Below are positions 1-7,445 of a stretch of DNA of 32,543 nucleotides, one piece after another; the stretch's first letter is position 1, and each line of letters opens with the position of its first letter. The translations under genes were made by a program, and so were the position numbers. The stretch is from Bythopirellula sp. (GTDB lineage Bacteria > Planctomycetota > Planctomycetia > Pirellulales > Lacipirellulaceae). The stretch is from the NCBI GenBank assembly GCA_028285205.1, contig JANQQA010000132.1, positions 1 to 32,543 on the forward strand, in the 5' to 3' direction. Under the pieces are notes generated by a model. The model did not search any database. It was not told where the DNA came from and saw only the letters and a program-made list of their open reading frames with translations.

Positions 1-205
1 TCGTTGTTCGCGAGTCGAAGCCGGGCGAAAAGTTTCTGGCGATCAACCACCAGGAGTACGAGTTGCAATCCGGCACCGCCCATCACGCCGGCGAGCGCGA
101 CGGCACGCTCGCCGTCGGCGATCACGCACGTGCCGGATTGCAACTCGTACTCCTGATGGTTGATCGCCAGAAACTTTTCGCCCGGCTTCGACTCGCGAAC
201 AACGA
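1..205. repeat. Inverted duplication at window edge (76-bp arms)
   Basis: Bases 1-76 are the reverse complement of bases 130-205 with a single mismatch (50 versus 156). The arms are separated by 53 bases that themselves hold an 8-bp hairpin (90-97 with 106-113). Read on the minus strand, the right arm and spacer continue the pheT protein normally as far as a GVMGGA motif. The left arm then replaces the expected continuation with antisense pheT sequence. This is what a hairpin-primed fold-back during amplification, or a palindromic contig end, would give. A genuine genomic inversion is possible but less likely, because it would break an essential gene. Confidence 0.93.
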
Positions 206-695
206 TCTTCTGCCCGTGCAGCTTGGCAAAATCGAACGCGTGAAGGGGCTGTCCGCACTCCATCATCACGTAGTTGGAGATGTCAACAACGTTGTTGATT
301 ACCGCAATGCCCAACGAGCGCAATCGGTCGGCCAGCCAGTCGGGGCTAGGTCCAATTTTTACACCCTTGATGACACGGGCGGTATAGCGAGGGCAGAGAT
401 CGGGGCAGGTCAGGTCGACACTGGTCTGATCCGCCACGGCTGGTCCTGCTTCCGCAGGCTCCGGTCCCGGCTTCTTTAGCGTCTGATTCCAGAGGACCGA
501 GATCTCGCGGGCAACACCGAGGTGCCCCAGGCAGTCGGGGCGATTGCTGGTAACTTCCAGATCGATGGCTGTGTCGTCACCGACTTTTTCGACGCCTTCG
601 AGATTCAGACCGGTGAGCGTCAATCGCTCAGTCAATTCGTCGAGCGACATCGGCAGGTCGACGTATTCTTTCAGCCAATTCCAACTGACGATCAT
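1..695 (-). CDS. pheT: Phenylalanyl-tRNA synthetase beta subunit, 5' part, truncated at window edge
   Basis: This is the N-terminal part of PheT, which with PheS forms the alpha2-beta2 enzyme that charges tRNA-Phe. The ATG is at 695 and begins MIVSWNWLKEYVDLP. Family landmarks that follow are an EVTSNRPDCLGHLGVARE block (about residue 48), CPRYTARVIKGV, NNVVDISNYVMMECGQPLHAFD and VIADGERAVALAGVMGGA. About 207 residues are genuine. Past about base 75 the frame stays open but only reads the fold-back copy. The GLNLEGVE segment runs almost directly into the EVTSNRPDCLG block, so the usual EMAP/tRNA-binding domain of roughly 110 residues found near the N-terminus of the E. coli protein is absent. 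The gene lies 91 bp after pheS, with a repeat in the gap and only a weak ribosome-binding site. Confidence 0.9.
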   Translation of the reverse strand, partial: MIVSWNWLKEYVDLPMSLDELTERLTLTGLNLEGVEKVGDDTAIDLEVTSNRPDCLGHLGVAREISVLWNQTLKKPGPEPAEAGPAVADQTSVDLTCPDLCPRYTARVIKGVKIGPSPDWLADRLRSLGIAVINNVVDISNYVMMECGQPLHAFDFAKLHGQKIVVRESKPGEKFLAINHQEYELQSGTCVIADGERAVALAGVMGGAGLQLVLLVVDRQKLFARLRLANN

Positions 696-705
696 GGGTG
701 GGTCT

Positions 706-780
706 CTCGCAAAGCCGCAAAGCCGCAAAGGACAAAAAAGTTAGTGCTGGTTGCTTGGCGCCTTCGCGCCTTTGCGTGAG
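706..780. repeat. Interspersed GCAAAG inverted-repeat element
   Basis: The left arm at 706-730 holds three tandem GC(C)GCAAAG units. The right arm at 754-780 is its imperfect reverse complement and ends in CTTTGCGTGAG. The element fills nearly all of the 91-bp space between pheS and pheT. Elements of this GCAAAG-rich kind are, from memory, common between genes in planctomycetes and some other phyla. No transposase is nearby, so it would be a non-autonomous repeat. Confidence 0.65.
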
Positions 781-786
781 GCCCAA

Positions 787-1830
787 TCAGAACTGAGAGA
801 GGAACCGCACGTCGTTTTGATACAAGTCGCGGATGTCGGTGATGCCGTGTTGTCGCATGCAGATGCGTTCCACTCCTAAGCCGAACGCGAAGCCGGTGAC
901 TTCTTCGGGGTCGTAGCCGACGGCCCGCAGCACGTTGGGATCGACCATGCCGGCGCCACCCATCTCCATCCAGCCGGTGTTGCCGGCCGCGTCGGTCCAG
1001 TTCATGTCGACTTCGACGCTTGGCTCGGTGAATGGGAAGAACGACGGGCGGAAGCGCACATGCATGTCTTCGCCGCCGCCGAAATAGCTGACAAAGAACA
1101 GGCGAAGGACGCTCTTCAGGTCGGCCATCGTGACGCCCTTATCCACCAACAGTCCTTCGATCTGAAGGAACATGGGATAGTGCGTCGCGTCGGCCGTGTC
1201 GGGACGGTAGACGCGCCCCAGCGAGATGATTCGCACTGGCGGCTTCGTGTTTTCCATCACGCGGATCTGCACGGTGCTCGTTTGGCTTCGCAACAGCAGC
1301 GGTGAGTCTGATTCCGCGGCTGCGGAATTCGCGGTACCGAGGTAAAAGTTATCAAGCGGGTCACGTGCTGGGTGCGAGAGCGGGATGTTCAGCGCTTCGA
1401 AATTGTGCCAATCGTCTTCGATCTCGGGACCTTCGACGGCCGTGAATCCTAGGCGGCCCATGATGTCCTTCATCTCGCGAATCGTCTGCGTGATGGGGTG
1501 CAGTCGGCCGATCCGCACAGGTTTGCCCGGCAGAGTGACGTCGAACGCCTCGCTCGCGGCTTCGCCTGCACCGCTCAGGTTTTCCTGGGCGGCCTCGAAT
1601 GCGGATTCGACAAGGCCCTTCACTTCGTTAAAGCGTTTCCCGGCCGTCGGTTTGTCGGCCTTGTCGACTTTGCCGAGGCCTTGCTGCGCGGATTTTAGCT
1701 GGCCATTCTTTGCGCCCAAGAATTCGACCCGCGCAGCTTCGAGGGCTTCCGCCGAGTCGGCAGAGTTGAACGTCGTTTGCGCTCGCTCGACTAACGCGTC
1801 GAGATCGGCAAGAAACTGGGCGAGGGACAC
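787..1830 (-). CDS. pheS: Phenylalanyl-tRNA synthetase alpha subunit
   Basis: This is the catalytic alpha subunit of the class II enzyme that attaches phenylalanine to tRNA-Phe in the cytoplasm. Of its 347 residues, about 1-95 form the helical tRNA-binding arm and 105-347 the catalytic core. Visible landmarks are [13 protein letters not shown] (111-123, motif 1 region), [17 protein letters not shown] (205-221, motif 2), the substrate-pocket block [16 protein letters not shown] (259-274) and [13 protein letters not shown] (313-325, motif 3). The start is GTG at 1830. The only nearby upstream ATG reads into a stop at once, and a TGAGG ribosome-binding site lies 8 bases before the GTG. It follows rplT by 30 bp and precedes pheT, as in many bacteria. 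Length is normal for the family. Confidence 0.97.
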   Translation of the reverse strand: MSLAQFLADLDALVERAQTTFNSADSAEALEAARVEFLGAKNGQLKSAQQGLGKVDKADKPTAGKRFNEVKGLVESAFEAAQENLSGAGEAASEAFDVTLPGKPVRIGRLHPITQTIREMKDIMGRLGFTAVEGPEIEDDWHNFEALNIPLSHPARDPLDNFYLGTANSAAAESDSPLLLRSQTSTVQIRVMENTKPPVRIISLGRVYRPDTADATHYPMFLQIEGLLVDKGVTMADLKSVLRLFFVSYFGGGEDMHVRFRPSFFPFTEPSVEVDMNWTDAAGNTGWMEMGGAGMVDPNVLRAVGYDPEEVTGFAFGLGVERICMRQHGITDIRDLYQNDVRFLSQF

Positions 1831-1860
1831 GCGTCTGGCCTCAATCCATGTGAAGCGGCG

Positions 1861-2217
1861 TTAGGCGGCCAGCGCATCGCGGGCTTTTTCGACGACCGCG
1901 TCAAACGCTGCCGGATCGCTCACGGCCATCTCGGAAAGCATCTTGCGATCCAGCTCCACGTGCGCCTTCTTCAAACCATTCACCAGTTCGCTGTAGCGGA
2001 GGCCACGCTCGCGGGCTGCGGCGTTGATACGGATGATCCACAATTTGCGGAACTCACGTTTGCGTACGCGACGATCGCGAAAGGCGTAAGCCTCAGCACG
2101 GACAAGAGTTTCTTTGGCAGTGCGAAGCAGGTTGCCGCGTCCGCCGCGGTAGCCTTTAGTCTTCTTGAAGAGGCGATTCTTCGCCTTGTTACGGGCTGCG
2201 CCCTTGGTGGTTCTCAT
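1861..2217 (-). CDS. rplT: 50S ribosomal protein L20
   Basis: L20 binds 23S rRNA early in assembly of the large ribosomal subunit. The 118-residue protein has the family's very basic N-terminal half ([19 protein letters not shown] near residue 9, [21 protein letters not shown] near 47) and the C-terminal globular domain with [28 protein letters not shown]. The ATG at 2217 follows an AAGGG ribosome-binding site about 10 bases away. It sits between rpmI and pheS in the standard order. In E. coli and Bacillus, L20 represses its own operon by binding the leader. I cannot see such an RNA structure with certainty here, but a hairpin repeat occupies the rpmI-rplT gap. Confidence 0.98.
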   Translation of the reverse strand: MRTTKGAARNKAKNRLFKKTKGYRGGRGNLLRTAKETLVRAEAYAFRDRRVRKREFRKLWIIRINAAARERGLRYSELVNGLKKAHVELDRKMLSEMAVSDPAAFDAVVEKARDALAA

Positions 2218-2301
2218 CGTTTGGAACCCTTCATTTCTTTGTTCTCACGTCCAGGTCCCTTGCTCACGGTGCAAGGCGTTTCTACCCGACGAGGTTGTAA
2301 T

Positions 2302-2366
2302 GAGTTGCGAGGCGCGAGTTGTGAGGCGCTAGTTGCTGAAAAACTAGCGCCCAGCGCCTAACAACT
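2302..2366. repeat. Hairpin repeat with tandem GAGTTG-GAGGCGC units
   Basis: Two 14-bp direct copies (2302-2315 and 2316-2329) differ at one base. The second copy begins the left arm of a long imperfect hairpin, with 2317-2334 pairing with 2342-2366 around an AT-rich loop. The element fills most of the 154-bp space between rpmI and rplT, and in RNA it would fold between the two cistrons. It may be a dispersed repeat of the genome or an operon attenuation structure. The sequence alone does not decide. Confidence 0.6.
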
Positions 2367-2371
2367 AGCTC

Positions 2372-2575
2372 CTAGTAGCTATTCCCAGCCAACGCCTTCG
2401 CGACCATCTTCGAGTTGACGTCGCTGGTGACCGAGGTGCCACGCAGGTTTCGCTTGCGTTTCTGGCTCATCCGTCCGGCTAAGTGGCTGGTGCCGGCTTG
2501 GCGATGCTTGGCTTTGCCTTTGGCCGACAGTCGAAACCGCTTTTTGGTGCCTTTGTGGGTCTTTTGCTTGGGCAT
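2372..2575 (-). CDS. rpmI: 50S ribosomal protein L35
   Basis: L35 is a small protein of the large ribosomal subunit. The 67-residue chain is short, highly basic and matches the family from end to end: MPKQKTHKGTKKRFRLSAKG at the start, then a K/R-rich RMSQKRKRNLRGT segment near residues 35-47, and a short helical tail. The ATG at 2575 gives the normal length. It lies 139 bp after infC and 154 bp before rplT, in the usual infC-rpmI-rplT order. Confidence 0.97.
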   Translation of the reverse strand: MPKQKTHKGTKKRFRLSAKGKAKHRQAGTSHLAGRMSQKRKRNLRGTSVTSDVNSKMVAKALAGNSY

Positions 2576-2714
2576 GGCTCTATCTTTCCACGAATGCGTT
2601 CAGTGAAGCCCCACATTGTAGCAAAGTGGTGGCGACCCCAAAAGCCCCAACAACCGGCCGCTCCGAATCGTCGATCACCGCAATCCGCTGGGTCACGGGA
2701 GTCCCGCAAGGTTG

Positions 2715-3218
2715 CTACTTCGGCGCCAGAATCAGCACAATCCGACGACCTTGCATGCCTGCTTGCTGCTCGACTTTCGCGACGTCGTCCAGTTCGGTGA
2801 CCAGCCGCTCGACCAGTTTGAAGCCCTCGTCGACGTGGGCGTTTTCACGGCCGCGAAAGATGACAGAGCAGATGACTTTGTCGCGCTCGTTGAGGAATTT
2901 CCGCGCGCGGTTGACCTTGGTCATGAAGTCGTGCTCGCCGATTTTCGGCCGCAGACGGATTTCCTTGTTTTTGCCTTGATGAGTGTGGCCTTTGGCGTGC
3001 CGCTTCTTCTGCTGATACTTGAACTTGCCGAAGTCCATGATGCGGCAGACTGGCGGCTTTTCAGTTGGCGCTACCTCGACCAGGTCGAGCCCAGCCTCGC
3101 GGGCCTGGTCTAGTGCATCGTCGCGGGATAGGACTCCGAGTTGCTCGCCTTCGCTAGAAATGACGCGTAGTTCCGGTGATCGGATCTGGTCGTTGATCCG
3201 CTGCTGCTTATTGTCGAT
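2715..3218 (-). CDS. infC: Translation initiation factor IF-3, AUC start codon
   Basis: IF-3 binds the 30S subunit, keeps the subunits apart and checks the start codon-initiator tRNA pairing. The C-terminal domain, from MDFGKFKYQQKKRHAK (about residue 61), has an ATG at 3038, but the N-terminal domain clearly continues upstream in the same frame (IDNKQQRINDQIRSPELRVI, then DQAREAGLDLVEVAP). Going further upstream, the frame meets a TAA at 3239-3237. The only start-like codon between that stop and the conserved N-terminus is ATC at 3218-3216. A GGAG ribosome-binding site lies 10 bases before it. Starting there gives 167 residues, close to the family norm. Rare AUU or AUC starts are well known for infC and allow IF-3 to repress its own synthesis. 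Confidence 0.95.
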   Translation of the reverse strand: MDNKQQRINDQIRSPELRVISSEGEQLGVLSRDDALDQAREAGLDLVEVAPTEKPPVCRIMDFGKFKYQQKKRHAKGHTHQGKNKEIRLRPKIGEHDFMTKVNRARKFLNERDKVICSVIFRGRENAHVDEGFKLVERLVTELDDVAKVEQQAGMQGRRIVLILAPK

Positions 3219-3232
3219 GGTTTCGAATCTCC
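3216..3232 (-). promoter_or_regulatory. infC ribosome-binding site and AUC start
   Basis: GGAG at 3232-3229 precedes the ATC at 3218-3216 by 10 bases. No ATG, GTG or TTG lies between the in-frame TAA (3239-3237) and the conserved IF-3 N-terminus. The codons from the stop onward are CCC TGG AGA TTC GAA ACC ATC. The site therefore decides the start and implies IF-3 autoregulation by start-codon discrimination, as known from E. coli. Confidence 0.8.
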
Positions 3233-3371
3233 AGGGTTAAAGGTGCGAAAAAACGCAGGCCATGGTGCCCAAGCGGAAAAAGCCTGCAAACAGGTACACA
3301 AGTATTGGCCATGCGGTGGCCTAAGGTCAACAGTTTGCAGGGAATTCAGCGATTTGATTCAGAGGAAACTC

Positions 3372-5423
3372 CTAATTCGCTGAATCCTCATCATCGGCAT
3401 GGTCGGCCACCTGGCGGACCGTTTTGTCCGCGATTTCCTGGCTGAGCTTGGCTATTGCCTCACCCAGTGGCATGGCTCCCAGATCGCCCTCGATGCGGTC
3501 TCGGACGGTGACTGTGCCGTTCTCCGCGTCTTTCTCGCCGACCACGAGCATGTAGGGAATCAGTTCCAGTTGGGCTTCTCGGATCTTGGCTCCCAGTTTC
3601 TGGCCGCGAAAATCGCCAGTGACGCGGAATTTTTCGTCACGCAGCCGCTGCTCTACCTGACGGCCGTAATCCTCGGATTTCTCGCTGACCGTCAGCACCC
3701 GCAGTTGCTCGGGGGCTAGCCAGAGCGGAAATGCCGCCGCAAAGTGCTCGATCAGCACGCCCACGAAGCGTTCCAGCGAGCCGAATGGGGCGCGGTGGAT
3801 AATCACTGGTCGATGCGGCTGGTTGTCCGCCCCGATGTATTCCAGGTCGAAACGCTCTGGGTTCTGGTAGTCAACCTGCACGGTGCCCAACTGCCAGTCG
3901 CGACCGATCACGTCTTTGACGACAAAGTCGATTTTCGGGCCGTAGAACGCGGCCTCGCCAGGCTCGGCAGTGAATTCGACGCCCAAATCCTCCGCAGCCT
4001 CGCGGCAGGCGGCTTCCGCGCGGTCCCACTGCTCGGCCTCGCCCACGTATTTGTCGCTGGACGGGTCGCGCAGCCCAACGCGGACGCGGTAATCGTGCAT
4101 GCCGAGTGTGCCCAGCACGATCTTCACGAGTTCTAAACAGCCGGCAATTTCGTCTCCCAGCTGGTCTTCGGTCATGAACAGATGGGCGTCGTCCTGGGTG
4201 AAGCCGCGTACCCGGGTCATTCCGCCCAGTTCGCCCGACTGCTCCCAGCGATAAACGGTACCAAACTCAGAAAGCCGAATCGGCAAGTCCCGGTAACTAT
4301 GCCGCTCGCTGGCGTAGATGCGGAAGTGATGGGGGCAATTCATCGGTTTGAGCAGATACCCGTCGATATCACCTTCGCGGAGAAGGTTTGACAGTTCGCC
4401 GCACCCGCAGCCATCGTCGGCCAGCTTCTTCATGACCTCCCGATCGACGATTGGCGAGAACTGCGAATCTTCGTAGTACGGGAAGTGCCCGCTGGTGCGA
4501 TACAGGTCGAGCTTGCCAATGTGGGGCGTAAAAACCTGGGTGTACCCTTGCCGAACGAGATGTTCGCTGATGAAATTCTGCAGTTCTTGGCGGATGATTG
4601 CGCCTTTGGGCTTCCACAGCACGAGCCCAGAGCCGACTTTGTCGTCGATTTCGAACAGCTCGTGTTTTTTCCCCAGCACACGGTGATCGCGCCGCTTCGC
4701 TTCTTCCAATCGCTGCAGATGCTGCTTGAGCTCCTTTTTGTCGAAAAAAACAGTCGCATACAGGCGTTGCAGTTGCTGGTTGCTCGCATCGCCTTTCCAG
4801 TACGCACCTGCCAGGCTCAGCAGTTTGAAGCCCTTGCCGATAAAGCTCGTGCTCGGCACATGCCGGCCACGACACAGGTCGAGGAATTCCCCTTGGCGGT
4901 AGAACGAGACGTTCTCCTCGTCGGCCAGGCCGGTCTCAAGATGTTCTACCTTGAATTCTTGGCCCATTTCGCGGCACAACTCAATCGCTTCTTCACGCGA
5001 CATTTGCAGACGTTCGAAGCGCTGGTCTTCCTTGACGATCTTCTTCATCTCCGCTTCGATCTTCGAAAAGTCGTCTTCCGATAACGGTCGCTCCAGCGCC
5101 ATATCGTAGTAGAAGCCGGTCTCGGTGTAGGGACCAAACGCCAGCTGCACACCCTCGAACAAACGAATAACGGCTTGCGCCATCACATGGGCACACGAAT
5201 GCCGCAACACGTCGAGCGACTCTGCATCACGCTTGGTGAGTAGACGCAAACGCACTTCGCCATCGCTTGGCAACGGCTCGTGCAAGTCGATCATCGCTCC
5301 GTCGACTTCTGCCACGACCGCTGCCTTGGCCAAGCCGGGGCCAATTTCCGCTGCCACATCATAGGCAGATACGCTCTCACGAAACTCACGCCGACTACCA
5401 TCCGGCAAAGTGATTTGAAGCAT
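3372..5423 (-). CDS. thrS: Threonyl-tRNA synthetase
   Basis: ThrRS charges tRNA-Thr and removes wrongly attached serine. The 683-residue protein has a TGS domain (1-62), an editing domain with HSCAH (H75, H79) and CRGRH (C184, H188), a class II catalytic core (about 260-560) and an anticodon-binding domain (about 570-670). Zinc ligands are visible as C363 (MNCPHH), H414 (DDAHLF) and H543 (IIHRAPFGS). Two points differ from E. coli: the editing motif reads CRGRH rather than CRGPH, and an extra segment of about 20 residues with a CGCGE motif (339-343) lies just before the zinc cysteine. AGGA lies 4 bases before the ATG. It heads the cluster; infC follows after 153 bp. Confidence 0.98.
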   Translation of the reverse strand: MLQITLPDGSRREFRESVSAYDVAAEIGPGLAKAAVVAEVDGAMIDLHEPLPSDGEVRLRLLTKRDAESLDVLRHSCAHVMAQAVIRLFEGVQLAFGPYTETGFYYDMALERPLSEDDFSKIEAEMKKIVKEDQRFERLQMSREEAIELCREMGQEFKVEHLETGLADEENVSFYRQGEFLDLCRGRHVPSTSFIGKGFKLLSLAGAYWKGDASNQQLQRLYATVFFDKKELKQHLQRLEEAKRRDHRVLGKKHELFEIDDKVGSGLVLWKPKGAIIRQELQNFISEHLVRQGYTQVFTPHIGKLDLYRTSGHFPYYEDSQFSPIVDREVMKKLADDGCGCGELSNLLREGDIDGYLLKPMNCPHHFRIYASERHSYRDLPIRLSEFGTVYRWEQSGELGGMTRVRGFTQDDAHLFMTEDQLGDEIAGCLELVKIVLGTLGMHDYRVRVGLRDPSSDKYVGEAEQWDRAEAACREAAEDLGVEFTAEPGEAAFYGPKIDFVVKDVIGRDWQLGTVQVDYQNPERFDLEYIGADNQPHRPVIIHRAPFGSLERFVGVLIEHFAAAFPLWLAPEQLRVLTVSEKSEDYGRQVEQRLRDEKFRVTGDFRGQKLGAKIREAQLELIPYMLVVGEKDAENGTVTVRDRIEGDLGAMPLGEAIAKLSQEIADKTVRQVADHADDEDSAN

Positions 5424-6177
5424 GGAATCCTGATATTCTTCATCTAAAAGGGTTTAGTGTTTACGCCGCCAGCAACAGGCGATTCAGATCAATAACCTGG
5501 CGGAAAGTAACGCGAGTATACGCTTCTGACGTTTTGCTGGCCAAGCCAATCCGCCGCTTGGACCGCGATCGTCAAACACTTAATGATCAACCATGATCAA
5601 TAACGTCCCGCCGTGCGGACGGAATGGCGTAGAGGGCGCAATCCAATTGGATTGACCCCTTGCAGGTAGCCCTTGGTTCGCGTTGTCGCGAAGCACAGCG
5701 TGCTTATTCTTTGAGGCCGTCGGTGTTTGCTCACTTCCACTGCTGAATTTGGTGTGGTTTTCTTGGTGAGCTGGGATGAAAGAAGGCAATTGAAGACCTT
5801 TAAATCAGTGCAAAATCTCAGCGTGAGGTTGCTGAGAATCAGGTGTTCGCTCGATATCTGTTGATTCGATCAGTGCAAGTGCTCGGTTGCGGCGGGAAAC
5901 CTCGTTACTTCGTCAAGCCCAACCAAGGGAAATTCCGGCATAATTGCAAAAAAAATCAAGGTTTTGATTTTTCGTAAAGTCTTATTTGTCAACAAGAAAA
6001 GTCATTTTCTTGCCCCAGCCCATCTATTTTCCCCAAAAAATCTCCCTTTCAGGACTAGCAAAAGTGTTGCAAGCCGGGAATTCCTTGGTAAAGTGGTGGA
6101 AGAACAGGCGGTAGTTCCGCCGATCAACGGGAATTCTTATCTGGGGTAGTGGGAAAAAGTAACTGGAATCGATCAAC

Positions 6178-6195
6178 GTTTGCCTATAGGCAAAC
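6178..6195. promoter_or_regulatory. Perfect 18-bp palindrome, possible operator
   Basis: GTTTGCCTATAGGCAAAC is fully symmetric. It lies about 257 bp before the dockerin/PEP-CTERM start codon. The bases at its left edge share the octamer AACGTTTG (6175-6182) with the dyad at 6418-6425, so the two could be sites for one dimeric regulator. The function is inferred. Confidence 0.4.
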
Positions 6196-6409
6196 TAGCT
6201 GGTCACAGTTGTTGTCCGCAGCTTCAGATCACTTGTGTCAGTTCGGGTCCACAAAAAATTACAGGACGGGACTGTGATCACGGGTGGGGCAGACTTCTTC
6301 GCTGACACAAGAGTCATTTTTTCCGGCTAGATCGAATCAGCTGACTACTACCTAACCTTTAAGCAACTTAGGCCCCCACAGAACTTAACTGAGATATTGT
6401 CCTTATCTT

Positions 6410-6425
6410 CAAACGTGAACGTTTG
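6410..6425. promoter_or_regulatory. Perfect dyad just upstream of the dockerin gene
   Basis: CAAACGTGAACGTTTG consists of two 7-bp arms around a GA centre and ends 26 bases before the ATG at 6452. It could be an operator over the transcription start or a 5'-UTR hairpin. It repeats the octamer AACGTTTG seen beside the upstream palindrome. Confidence 0.45.
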
Positions 6426-6451
6426 ACTCGGGGAAACTGGAGAACTGAAAA

Positions 6452-7273
6452 ATGAAACGCAGTCTATCTTTTTGTGCAATCGCTCTCGTAGCTGTCATGG
6501 CTCACTCGGCAACTGCCGACATCAATGTTCAGCTCAACCTTCGTTATGATGACCCCGCCGATGAGTCGGCTGGCGGTACGTGGGAGCTATTGGCCGGTTC
6601 CACTGGTGGTGGTCTTGCCGGTCTGTCGGCTCTGATCGACGGTATCAACAACGACGCCACCGCAGCTGGTAGCTCGGGCTTCGAGGTTTTCGAGTCGCAG
6701 CAAGTTGGTTCGGTTGTCGAAATCGTGACTGGTAGCGATTTGGCTGCTCCGCTGGACGAAGACGTAGGTCAGGGTGCTGGCACGACCGGCAACGTCGAAG
6801 ACGACCTATTCCCTGGTAACTCGCCGGCAATCTGGGCCAACAACGCTCTGCTCGCCTCGGGTACCTTCGGTTCCACTCGTCCTTCTTTCCTGGTAACTTC
6901 CGGCACGTTGGCTGCAGGTGCTAACGAATTCAGCGCTGGCTCGGCCGTTTCCGCAACGGTTGCTAACTGGACCGTTCGTGGCGACAGCGTTGCTACTGAT
7001 GGCCTCCTTGAGGGCGATGCTGACCGTGACGGCGACGTCGACATCAACGACTTCAGTTTGCTGTCCAGCAACTTTGACCAAGCCCCAACGACTTGGGATC
7101 AAGGTAACTTCAACTCGATTGATGGCACGAACATCAACGACTTCAGCTTGCTGTCGGGTAACTTCGACACGTCTGCAACTCCTCCGGCAATCGGCGCCGT
7201 TCCTGAGCCCAGCTCCGCTGTTGTGCTCGTCGCTGGTTTGCTCTCGTTGGCAGCTGCTGGACGCAAGCGATAG
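6452..7273 (+). CDS. Secreted dockerin type I / PEP-CTERM protein
   Basis: The 273-residue protein carries a Sec signal peptide (1 to about 22, MKRSLSFCAIALVAVMAHSA), an unassigned region rich in small residues (23-185), and a dockerin-like calcium-binding pair. The first copy, DADRDGDVDINDFSLLSSNF (189-208), has a complete Ca loop. The second (about 219-238, ending NINDFSLLSGNF) has a degenerate one. The C-terminus is a PEP-CTERM tail: VPEPSS at 250-255, a hydrophobic helix and a final RKR. Such tails are cut by an exosortase on the way to the cell surface, and dockerins bind cohesin domains. A GGAGAA ribosome-binding site precedes the ATG. Codon choice is strongly biased towards common codons, suggesting high expression. 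The next PEP-CTERM gene follows after 172 bp. The function of the main domain is unknown. Confidence 0.85.
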   Translation: MKRSLSFCAIALVAVMAHSATADINVQLNLRYDDPADESAGGTWELLAGSTGGGLAGLSALIDGINNDATAAGSSGFEVFESQQVGSVVEIVTGSDLAAPLDEDVGQGAGTTGNVEDDLFPGNSPAIWANNALLASGTFGSTRPSFLVTSGTLAAGANEFSAGSAVSATVANWTVRGDSVATDGLLEGDADRDGDVDINDFSLLSSNFDQAPTTWDQGNFNSIDGTNINDFSLLSGNFDTSATPPAIGAVPEPSSAVVLVAGLLSLAAAGRKR

Positions 7274-7445
7274 GATTTGGTACACTGATATAAACGTAAC
7301 ATGAGTCCCAACTTTGGGGCTTATTAGAAAACACCTCTTGATTAAGTAAAACTAGTAGGGAGTCTAGTGAAGAACAGCAACACTGTGATTGTTACAATGG
7401 AGTTTTTAGAAAGTTGTTTTCACTAAGATTTTGGAGATATAAGAT

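Larger units (their letters stand above)
5424..6451. other. About 1 kb non-coding region rich in inverted repeats
   Basis: This region lies between the divergent thrS and the dockerin/PEP-CTERM gene. No open frame here looks like protein; the two that exceed 60 codons have no family features and no ribosome-binding site. What can be seen: a palindrome at 5639-5654 (CAATCCAATTGGATTG); a 7-bp stem TCTCAGC/GCTGAGA at about 5816-5838; two AT-rich hairpins at about 5951-5973 and 5993-6012; a perfect 18-bp palindrome at 6178-6195; a 10-bp inverted repeat (6232-6241 with 6302-6311); and a perfect dyad at 6410-6425 close to the downstream start codon. The stretch from 5940 to 6060 is AT-rich. It probably holds promoters for both flanking genes, but I cannot place them. 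Confidence 0.6.

Noticed and set aside
63..479. Open plus-strand frame of 138 codons
   Set aside because: It is antisense to pheT; its middle part appears only because the fold-back copy mirrors the gene. No ribosome-binding site and no family features.
4485..5084. Open plus-strand frame of 199 codons inside thrS
   Set aside because: It lies fully antisense to a well-supported synthetase gene, a common shadow in GC-rich coding DNA.
5545..5580. TGGACCGCG string near thrS, resembling a T-box core
   Set aside because: It is on the plus strand, opposite to thrS, with no matching specifier stem or antiterminator on the minus strand.
5580..5789. Minus-strand frame of 69 codons between thrS and the dockerin gene
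   Set aside because: No ribosome-binding site, mixed composition, and the frame crosses a palindrome at 5639-5654; it looks like chance.
5964..6149. Plus-strand frame of 61 codons in the AT-rich leader
   Set aside because: The Lys/Phe-rich product follows from base composition and hairpins; no start signals and no family match by eye.
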